A DNA stretch of 64,000 nt, from the NCBI GenBank assembly GCA_020152595.1, contig JAIGNY010001494.1:141001-205000 (forward strand). Reading direction: 5' to 3'. Position numbers and translations under genes: made by a program. Positions 39,301 through 51,300 of the stretch are shown here, piece after piece. This stretch comes from Chiridota heheva (Eukaryota > Echinodermata > Holothuroidea > Apodida > Chiridotidae). Numbering within the stretch: position 1 is the stretch's first letter; each line of letters opens with the position of its first letter. The notes beneath the pieces were generated by a model. It did no database searches and was not told the DNA's origin. It worked only from the letters and a program-made list of their open reading frames with translations.

Positions 39301-42300
39301 TGCCTACTATGCATATGAATGAAATTCAATATTTTTACATTAGAATATGTACACACAAGCTAAAATTATATTTATACCAAATATGAAATAAAACAGACAT
39401 AAGGTTGTTAAAATATAAACATTTCAAGATTTTTAAATTAAGCACAACCTGCTCATTAATATGAATGACATCACCATCAAAAACAATAGGGCATATCTAT
39501 GGACCATGGGCTATCTGCGTACTAAATATGACATGAATCCAGCTTACCGTTCTTGAGATACAGTGTTTACAAGCTTTTTTGAGCAAAATAATACTAAACT
39601 TCGCCCATTAAGCATATTAATGAAATTCAACGTTTTTACATTATGAACATGGGACACATCAGCTAACATCATAATTACAAAAATATGAAACAAAACAGAC
39701 ATGTGGTTGCTAAAATATGAACTTTCAAGATGTTTACATTAAGCCCTGCCTACTCATTAATATGCATGACATCACCATCAAAACTAATAGGGCATATCTA
39801 CAGACCATGGGCCATCTGTGTACCACATATAACATGAATATATAGAGCATCATTCTTGAGATATCGTGTTTATGAACTGGCTGTCACAAACATACATACA
39901 TACACCCACACATACACACACGCCATCATGACTGCATAGGTTCCTAATGCTATCGCATCGGAACCAAAAAAGAGGGTAAAAATTTGTATTTTTAACATAC
40001 TTTCAAATCTTTTCAGGGTTTACCCAAAATCTATCAGAATTAAACAAATTGATCTTTCTCAAATTCTACAAAACAATTGTGAAGTTGAAAGGTGATTTCT
40101 AAGTATCTTTCTAATTATTTTCAAATCGTTTCAAATTTTGCACACTTTTGAACAATTTTAAAAAATCCTCCATGTTTAGACAAAATTTACACACAAATTC
40201 TTAATATAGACCTACTGGTAAAAATACCATTAATGGAGAGAGCAAAGCGAGCTCTTTTGAATGATACTTAAATCATCCCTGTGAGAATTTGGTATGTCCC
40301 AAAACTATTTTGGGAAAACTGTAAGTCCAATCGAATTGCCAGTTCGGTGTGGGCCTTCAAGGGTTGATCTAAACATACATCTCATGGACACTACTTTCTG
40401 TGCGTAACTGTTGTAGAACAAAGTTTTTTCCCACTTTCACGGGCTAAGTTGCAAACTGGAAAAAGGGAGATCATAATTTGTAATTTTGAAGTTGATAGGT
40501 GATTTCTAAGTATCTTTCTAATTATTTTCAAATCGTTTCAAATTTTGCACATTTTTGAACAATTAAAAAAAATCCTCATGTTAGTATTTTTTGCTCATTT
40601 CCTACTTAAGTCACTACTATCTATAAACTATACGGTCTGTATTTCATAATTTTATACAAACTATCTGAATCAGAGATTTGTTAAATAAATACAACCATCA
40701 ACAGATATAGCACCTACCCTGTATCTTTCATATTTCTGCAGGAGAGATTTCACTTCATGATGCTGAAAGAGGAAAAAAGGCACTTTCTTACATTGTTTGC
40801 GATATAAAACCAGCAAGTCAACTCAGCACAGCCGGTTTATTAGGCACTCCTACATACATGCAGTACAGATTAATATTATGTGTAAAGCATAAGGGAACAC
40901 CAGTTATATAATGATCATTGAATTAAAGCTATTTAAATAAAACATATGTGTATGAAAATATGCATATAAAGATGACACCCATATAAATATATAGGCATGC
41001 CCTACTGCAATAACCTAGGGAACTGACATGTCAAAGGTTACTCACCACCTCCTTTTCTCTGCTCTCAATCTCCAGTCTCAATTTTGTGTTTTCAAGCAAT
41101 CTGGTGTACAGCATTAAGGTATAGAGCATTAAGGTGTAGAGCATTAAGGTGTAGAGCATTAAGGTGTAGAGCATTAAGGTGTAGAGCATTAAGGTGTAGA
41201 GCATTAAGGTGTACAGGATTAAGGTGTACAGCATTAAGGTGCACAGCATTAAGGTGCACAGCATTAAGGTGCACAGCATTAAGGTGTACAGCATTAAGGT
41301 GTACAGCATTAAGGTGTACAGCATTAAGGTGTACAGGATTAAGGTGCACAGCATTAAGGTGTACAGCATTAAGGTGTACAGCATTAAGGTGTACAGCATT
41401 AAGGTGTACAGCATTAAGGTGTACAGCATTAAGGTGTACAGCATTAAGGTGCACAGCATTAAGGTGTACAGCATTAAGGTGTACAGCATTAAGGTGTACA
41501 GCATTAAGGTGTACAGCATTAAAGTGTACAGCATTAAGGTGTACAGCATTAAGGTGTACAGCATTAAGGTGTACAGCATTAAAGTGTACAGCATTAAGGT
41601 GTACAGCATTAAGGTGTACAGCATTAAGGTGCACAGCATTAAGGTGTACAGCATTAAGGTGTACAGCATTAAGGTGTACAGCATTAAGGTGTACAGCATT
41701 AAGGTGTACAGCATTAAGGTGTACAGCATTAAAGTGTACAGCATTAGGGTGTACAGCATTAAGGTGTACAGCATTAAGGTGCACAGCATTAAGGTGTACA
41801 GCATTAAGGTGTACAGCATTAAGGTGTACAGCATTAAGGTATAGAGCATTAAGGTGTAGAGCATTAAGGTGTAGAGCATTAAGGTGTAGAGCATTAAGGT
41901 GTAGAGCATTAAGGTGTAGAGCATTAAGGTGTACAGCATTAAGGTGTAGAGCATTAAGGTGTACAGCATTAAGATGTACAGCATTAAGGTGTAGAGCATT
42001 AAGGTGTAGAGCATTAAGGTGTACAGCATTGAGGTGCACAGCATTAAGGTGCACAGCATCAGCATTAAGGTGCACAGCATTAAGGTGTACAGCATTAAGG
42101 TGTAGAGCATTAAGGTGTAGAGCATTAAGGTGTAGAGCATTAAGGTGTACAGCATTGAGGTGCACAGCATTAAGGTGCACAGCATCAGCATTAAGGTGCA
42201 CAGCATTAAGGTGTACAGCATTAAGGTGCACAGCATTAAGGTGCACAGCATTAAGGTGCACAGCATTAAGGTGTACAGCATTAAGGTGTACAGAATTAAG

Positions 42301-45300
42301 GTGCACAGCATTAAGGTGCACAGCATTAAGGTGCACAGCATTAAGGTGTACAGCATTAAGGTGTACAGAATTAAGGTGTACAGCATTAAGGTGTACAGGA
42401 TTAAGGTGCACAGCATTAAGGTGTACAGCATTAAGGTGTACAGCATTAAGGTGTACAGCATTAAGGTGTACAGCATTAAGGTGTACAGCATTAAGGTGCA
42501 CAGCATTAAGGTGCACAGCATTAAGGTGTACAGCATTAAGGTGTACAGCATTAAGGTGTACAGCATTAAGGTGTACAGCATTAAAGTGTACAGCATTAAA
42601 GTGTACAGCATTAAGGTGTACAGCATTAAGGTGTACAGCATTAAGGTGTACAGCATTAAAGTGTACAGCATTAAGGTGTACAGCATTAAGGTGCACAGCA
42701 TTAAGGTGTACAGCATTAAGGTGTACAGCATTAAGGTGTACAGCATTAAGGTGTACAGCATTAAGGTGTACAGCATTAAAGTGTACAGCATTAGGGTGTA
42801 CAGCATTAAGGTGTACAGCATTAAGGTGCACAGCATTAAGGTGTACAGCATTAAGGTGTACAGCATTAAGGTGTACAGCATTAAGGTGTACAGCATTAAG
42901 GTGTACAGCATTAAGGTGTACAGCATTAAGGTGTACAGCATTAAGGTGTACAGCATTAAGGTGTACAGCATTAAGGTGTAGAGCATTGAGGTGTACAGCA
43001 TTAAGGTGTACAGCATTAAGGTGTACAGCATTAAGGTGTACAGCATTAAGGTATAGAAAATTGAAAGATCATAATACTACTTTCAGCTTAAGACCTAAAC
43101 TTTATCATCATGAGAGAAAAATATACATTCCTTTGAAATTAAAAGTAAAACATATCTTATATTAATTCAATGAAGCATTTCACATTCTGACAATTGGGCA
43201 ATATGAAATCTTATTATATAAATGTCAAAAAATGACAAGACTGCTATGCTTAAGTATTTGTAGAAGTCTAAACTGTGGTATGAGTGATGTAACAAGCAAA
43301 CTCATTTGGGAGCTCATCCCTCAGCCTTCACTGAGCCCTGCTAAAAAACTATTTCTATTTTTTTTTCTATTGACTTCAAAATTCAAAATCAAATCGAGTC
43401 ATATCATGAATCTAAACAGTGGCTGAAAGATTAACTTTTTTGTCAAATTATGTCATGGAAATAAAACCCAGAATCTGCCATGGAGTTGCCTGCTCTTCAT
43501 TATGAAGTTGCATGCTCTTCATTATGAAGTTGCGTGCTCTTCATTATGAAGTTGCGTGCTCTTCATTATGAAGTTGCATGCTCTTCATTATGAAGTTGCG
43601 TGCTCTTCATTATGAAGTTGCCTGCTCTTCATTATGGAGTTGCCTGCTCTTCATTATGGAGTTGCCTGCTCTTTCATATGAGAGCCAAGCATTTGAACTA
43701 CTGTACCTTAGTTCCTTGGAAACTTTGATGGGCAATGGTTAGGAGAAAGCATTAAGGATTAGAGAAATGTATGCACAAATTCTATGAAATTGTTGGTTGT
43801 TTGCTGTTGCAGGTGTACCCTTTTGTGTGCCGACAAATGCTTGATCTTTTTGAAGGTTTTTGACAAGGATACAGTGCTTCCTCTCTGGTTCCGTAGTTTT
43901 CTAACGCTTTGAGCCTAGCCTTGATGAGCAAATTCAAAACCTTGATTTCTGTTTGAACCTCTCTTTCTCTTGCCTCCTCCGCAGACTCAGAAACAGCACT
44001 TTTGACTCTCCTGTGATCATGAGCGCAGGCAGACCCTGCAAACCGATGTTCCTTGAACTTTGCACTGCCTGATGTGACGGTGAATTCCTGGGGAGCTAAA
44101 AGCAGAGATGATCATTAAATGAACTCTGAATGTGACGGTGAATTCCTGGAGAGCTAAAAGCAGAGATGATCATTAAATGAACTCTGAAATGCAGAGAATT
44201 GCAGCAAATTTTCACAAATAGGTAAAAAAACTACTCAGAATTTTAAACAGAGTTAAGCACAACTTAACAAATGTAAACCAAGTATGCAGAATGTGACGGA
44301 GAAATTAATGACACAATCAGGCAAATTATACCCACATTAATCAAACTTTGAGGAAAGCTTAGTACCCTAACAACAAAAGTATTACTCAAAGGAGATTTCC
44401 ACTATTACAAAAATGTAATATAAAAAATAGACAATATCAATTACAGTACTCTAAATCTGCAGATTCTTCATGCAAATTAATCACTTCATTCTAAACTGAA
44501 TTGTGATAAACGACACTAAAGAAGAAACAAAAAACAATTTACTTCATACAAAATCATAAAAGATTTCAAATATAAACATTAAAAATGTTCATTTTCATAA
44601 GTAAGAAACACATGTAACATGCGGTCATCAAGAGACTTAGTTTGAACAAAATGGTTGCTCTCTGACAATAAAACTTCATATTGTCATTTTAACTATAAAA
44701 TGCTGATAACTCTTATTATTATTATTTCTTTTTATTTGCAACTGCTATACACGTATCACTCATGTATCACTGCTATATTTCAAACTTCAATTAGCTATTC
44801 TATGTATTTCTAGAACATGGGGTTAATTGATTAGTTTGAAAGGTTGGGCTTGTATCCCCTTTAAAATAAAGTATTCAAGATTAGAGCTTTTACAGATTTG
44901 TAGCAAAATGACCAGCAGATATCATAGTACTACTGTAGTCTCATATTCTCAACAGCCTGTTGAATTTTGTTGAAATATTTGTCCAGGCTTTGCATCTTAC
45001 AATCTAAAGATATGTCTGAAGACTTAAATCAAAATCAACAATTTTGAAAATTATGTTTTCAATTAAGGAATTTCAAAAGTATGGAGCTACTGTAAATGGA
45101 TATTACCTACCACCACCTACCACTTAACACCTTCTAAAACAATAACAAATGAGTTAAGATATCAAAGAAATCAAACTTGTTGAAAGAGACCAGGGGAAGA
45201 ATGAGAAATTCAAGAACAAAAGCCAGCTTTCGAGAGAGGAGGTCAAGGTAAAACAAAAGATTAATGATAGAATTTTGAAGGATAAATCTAATTTTTTTGA

Positions 45301-48300
45301 TGCAATTGAGTTGTGGGAGCGAGGGAAGCTGTCGTTATACCAAGGAAAGATTAATGATAGAATTTTGGATAAATAATTGATGCAATCAGCGATACCATTG
45401 TATATGCTTGCATTGGTCTTATCGACACTGAATTGGGTCTCCTCCTGGAGGTTGAGGTTTCAGCTCTGATTGCTTTCTTTGTTCTTTGCCATTGATCATA
45501 CTCAACTGGGTTTATGCTAAAAACAGCTGCTTCCGAAGGTACCTCCAAATTCTCAACAGTGCTGGACATGTCAATGCTGCAAAAAGATATGAACAGAGAA
45601 CAGTTGAAAACATGGCAAGCAATGCATTCTATTGATAAAAATCATTCCCTTATATGCACACAGTTTGAATTAAAGGACTGGTGACAAGCAAGTTTGCTTT
45701 AAACTGATGTTTGACACTCATGGAATACTTAGTAATCCCTTTTTCTCCAAAATAATAATTGTAAAAGTGTGAAAATCACATATTTTTTTTTATTGGCCGT
45801 GGTAATTATTCAAAAGTGGGAAAATAGCAAATGGTTGAGCCACTTTTATAATTCAATGAAGAAAAAACTCAACTAAGTGTATTAAAACAGAGCACAATTC
45901 CAGATTGACATCCCCACTGCCACACCTAACCCATCCCCACTGCCACATCTAATCCCCACTGCCACATCTAATCCACATCCCCACTGCCAAACCCCACTGC
46001 CACACCTAACCCACATCCCCACTGCCACACCGAACTCACATCCCCACTGCACCATCCAACCCACATCCCCACTGTCACACCTAACCCACATTCCCACTAC
46101 CACACCTAACCCACATCCCCACTGCCACCTAACCCACATCCCCACTGCCACACCTAACCCACATCCCCACTGCCACACCCAACTCACATCCTCACTCCAC
46201 CATCCAACCCACATCCCCACTGCCACATCTAATCCACATCCCCACTGCCAAACCCCACTGCCACACCTAACCCACATCCCCACTGCCACACCCAACTCAC
46301 ATCCTCACTGCACCATCCAACCCACATCCCCACTGCCACACCTAACCCACATCCCCACTGCCATACCTAACCCACATCCCCACTGCCACACCTACTGTAA
46401 CCCACATTTCCACTGCCAAACCCAACTCACATCCCCACTGCACCATCCAACCCACATCCCCACTGCCACACCTAACCCACATCCCCACTGCCACACCTAA
46501 CCCACATCCCCACTGCCAAACCCCACTGCCAAACCCCACTGCCACACCTAACCCACATCCCCACCGAACTCACATCCCCACTGCACCATCCAACCCACAT
46601 CCCCACTGTCACACCTAACCCACATTCCCACTGCCACACCTAACCCACATCCCCACTGCCACACCTACTGTAACCCACATCTCCACTGCCATGCACACCT
46701 AACCCTCAACTTTAATGCAAATACTGGATATTGCCACAGCATTTTTTGCTACACACATGACTCATTCTGCACATACTGTAAATTCCCTAATAAACTCCCC
46801 CACCCTCTAATAAACGCCCCCTGTTTTTTGTGCGGTGACAATCGTAAAGTCACATACAAATTGATCGGTAATATCATAATATTAAATACACAGTATGATT
46901 TAAGACTAGGCCTCAGCCAAAATTCATTTAAAAATTGTGAAACTGCCCGAAAAATGCAATTCAAAAGAGTTGGAACTTGCTATGCACACAAGAACTTACT
47001 GAAAAATTTAGCTTCAAATAAACGCCATCCTTTTTGAAAATGTAACACCCCTGAAGCATTTAATATGGTTTAACCAATATGTTATAGTACACCATGGGAT
47101 ACATTTCGAAATGTCATACAGGGTAACAACTCAGACCATGGGTCATTTCCATTTATTTATTTCAATCAGGAGCTGTGTCAAAGTAACAGCTCCCTGTTTC
47201 AATATTAAGATGGAGTGACTCAGTCTAAGTCTAGCACTCGGCTAGTCTTACTTACATCATGGGCCCATACATAAAATAAGAGAATTAAAGTTAAGATTAT
47301 AATCATGTTATAAAAAGGTAAAGCTGGAAGTTGAAACAAAAATACAGATTTTAAATGACAAAAGAAACAAAAAAAATCAAAACATTTTAAAGGTTTAGGA
47401 TAGGTAACAATACTGTAAATTTATACCAAAACATAAACCCCCAAAACATGTATATTATACAGTAGTTCAAACATAAGACACAAAAGGCAAATACTACTGA
47501 TAGTAAAAGAGTTAAAATGACCGAGTATAAAATTAAGCATTGACTAAAGTTTCAGACCAGGCCCACAACTTTTTTAAACATTACTTTTATGCTAATGTTA
47601 AACATTTAACGGCAGAAAAAATGTGTAAAAGCTACAATAAAACAAAGAAGCTTAAATGGCAAGAAAACAAATTAAGAGCTTTTAATGAAAAACAATTAGC
47701 TTGGAAAGGTGAAATATTTAGAAGAGGTAGACATAAATTATAAGAAAATTAACAATAGCGTAGAATTTGTATTTTGAAATTGTAAGGAGTAGCCTAGCTA
47801 ACAATTGTAATGCTCCGTTTCAAGCATGGCCTCTTTTATCATAACAGACATTTACTATTTTCTTTTTGCTTTTTTGTGAGTAATCGCTGACGTTTATTGA
47901 TTGACCGGCCTCATAGGGGCAACTGTAACAAGGCTCATATACTGCATACGGAAAAAGCTATGCCTATACATATAATGTTGCATCGCCAAATGGCTCATTT
48001 GCGGAGGAAAATATCACTAAGATTTTAGATTTTACACAGATTCGACACTAGAATTTGTATAAAAACTGTTTTTTTTTTGTGTACAAATTTAGCACCTGGT
48101 TACATGAGTAAGATTTAGAGCATCTGTCATGTCCATAAGTAGATTAATTGATTGATTTATTTATTTTCAATTTTCATGCATATATTACAATATTTATAAT
48201 GAAAACACATAATAATTTATGAGATAATGGTGAAAGGGCTTAGAAGCCTGTGCTTTTACAAGAAGCCCACCATAACTTAGATTTAATAATTAATCATAAA

Positions 48301-51300
48301 GGAAATGTATAGAAAAGTGAAACTGTGAAAATAGAAGGAAAAGAGTAACCCCCTCCCCCTCCCCTTCCCCTCCCAACCCGGTAACATAACTAAGCCAGGG
48401 AAAAAATTAATCAAGTGGTTGGGTAAAAATAGATAAGAGGTCAAATATCATTATAAATTAAGTGGAGATGAAAATACATGAAAGTAAACTAGAGTTAGAC
48501 ATATTTAGATATAAGTGTCTTTTTTAAGTTATCAGAAAATAATTTTATAGTTTTTATGCTTTTTATAGAATCGCATATTTGATTCCAGAACTTAATACCA
48601 TTAGATACAATGGAGCATTTTAAAAGGTCAGAATTTATAGGAAGAGAAAATAAATGATGGGAGAACCTGGTATTGTGGGAATGTATATTATGAGTAAAAC
48701 TATAATGGTAAATACAGTCATGGTTCGCATGGCCATGCAAATTGAGACCCATATTATATGATAGGGCCAATTTTAAAATGGCATCTCACACTTAAGTCCC
48801 ACATGGCATCCTATGTCTCACATGTCATCCCACCCCATGTCCCACATGGCATCCCATGCCATGTCCCACATGCCATCCCAGCCCATGTCCCACATGGCAT
48901 CCCACTCTATGTCCCACATGGCATCCCACCCCATGTCCCACATGGCATCCCACTCCATGTCCCACATGGCATCCTACCCCATGTCCCACACGACATCCCA
49001 TCCCATGTCCCACATGGCATTCCACCATATCTCCCACATGGCATCCCACCCCATGTCCCACATGACATCCCATGTCCCACATGGCATTCCATCATATGTC
49101 CCACAGGGCATCCCATCCTATGACCCACATGGCATCCCACCCCATGTCCCACATGGCATCCCAACCCATGTCCCACATGGCATCCCACCCCATGTCCCAC
49201 ATGGCATCCTACCATGTCCCACATGGCATCCCACCCCATGTCCCATATGGCATCCCATCCCATGTCCCACATGGCATGTCCCACATGGCATCCCATGTCC
49301 CATGTCCCATATGGCATCCCACCCCATGTCCCACATGGCATCCCACCCCATGTCCCACATGGCACCCCAACAAGGCATCCCACCCCATGTCCCACATGGC
49401 ATCCCACCCCATGTCCCACATGGCATCCTACCCCATGTCCCCCATCCCATCTGTCCCACATGACATTCCACCATATCTCCCACATGGCATCCCACCCCAT
49501 GTCCCACATGGCATTCCACCATATCTCCCACATGGCATCCCACCCCATGTCCCACATGACATCCCATGTCCTACATGGCATTCCATCATATCCCACAGGG
49601 CATTCCACCATATCTCCCACATGGCATTCCACCACACAGTGTCTCACATGGCATATTCCACCATATGTCCCACATGGCATCCCATGCTATGACCCACATG
49701 GATCCCATCCTACATGTGGGTCCCACATTAATCCAACCATATGTACCACATGACATCCCTCCCTATGTCCCACATGGCATCCCTCTCTGTGTCCTGCATC
49801 AGTGGCTTCCCACCTGATGTCCCACATGGCATCACACCATATGTTCCACATGGTATCCCTCCCAATGTCCCAATGACATCCTACTTTATGTACCACATGG
49901 CATCACATCCCATGTTCTCATGGCCTCCCACGCTATGTCCCACATAGCCTCCTACCCTATGTTACACATGGCATCCTACCTTATGTCACACATGGCATCC
50001 TACCTTATGTCACACATGGCATCATAATCTATGTCACACTCTGTGTTACTCGTGGCATCCCACCATGTCCCACATGGCATTCTACCCTGTTCCACATGGC
50101 ATCCCACCCCATGTTCCACATGGCATCCCACCCCATGTCCCACATGACATTCCATAGGCTCCATAAGAAGTCTCATCCTAGCTATCACAGTCACTGATTG
50201 AGCATACTATGTATGAAAGTGTCAGTTCATATAATAACTTATATGCAAATGAGTTTTTGAATAAGAAAAAAAGGTGAAGTCAAATAATTATGCCTGATAT
50301 ACTGTAGCCCTTGCTGTATACAACATGGTAAATATTATATCATAAGAAAAAGGGTGTCCTCATGGCCCCCATCCATGTCCCACATGGCCCCCATCCATCC
50401 CTCCCTATGTTTATATGCAATCACATCCTGTCACACTCCCTGACTAAGCATGCTAAATAAAAAAGTCTGGTCAGGTCATATACTGTAGTAACTTTATGCA
50501 AATGGGCACAATAATAAAGGTGGAGTTTAAAAAATCATGCCTGATATAACTGTTTGGTGCCCAAATATTTTGAAGAATTTTAAGGATTTCAAATCTCAAG
50601 TGCTACAAGAGAGACTTGAGGATCTCTGAAGAACATTGGAAAATTATATCATTTTACAGTTATCTTCTAAGAAAATATCAAATGTATTGTAGACTTTTTA
50701 AGGAACTAGTCTTTAATCCTATCATTAGTACCTCTGAAAAACTTTAACATTTTATAAGGAAATTCTGAGAAATTCTCAAAAAACTTTAACATTTCTGAGG
50801 AAATCTCAGGACCAATCTGTGGACAGCTGGACGGCCGTAATCGCTATTACATAGGTTCCCCTAAATGCTTCGCATGCGAACCAAAAAAGTAATCCTTGAA
50901 AATATCTGGTAATTGTTGATTAACAAATTTAAAAATGAATACAGCGCATTGGTGTCTGTGAATATCAAAAATATTAAGAAAACATAATCTAATAAAAAGA
51001 GGGAATGTATGTGCTTGAAAACTGGGTGATAATACGAACAGCCTTTTTCTGAAGTATGAATAACTGATTTAGATCAGAAGGGTGAGCATTACCCCATACT
51101 ACATTGCAATAGCTTAAATGAGGAAGAATAAGAGTATTATATACAATTTCAAGGATGTTACTAGGTACAAACTCTTTCATTTTTATAGAAAACCCCAATT
51201 ATTTTAGAAATAGATGTCCTAATCTGATCAATATGAGAAGACCATTTTAATAAAGGGTCGATGTTAAAACCCACAAATTTGATGGTATCAACACGTTTGA

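Noticed and set aside
40080..40585. LTR retrotransposon bounded by the two 90-bp direct repeats
   Set aside because: The repeats are too short and the interior has no gag/pol, primer-binding site or polypurine tract. Left as an unexplained duplication.
41031..43165. 671-aa (minus) and 693-aa (plus) open frames as genes
   Set aside because: They are translations of a 15-bp array on both strands. Only the first residues of the minus frame (exon 4) are real coding sequence.
47540..47743. Lysine-rich 67-aa plus-strand gene
   Set aside because: AT-rich sequence in intron 1, without similarity that I recognise or splice support.
48813..49692. His/Met/Pro-rich open frames near 49 kb
   Set aside because: They fall in the 24-bp minisatellite, and equally long frames occur on both strands.
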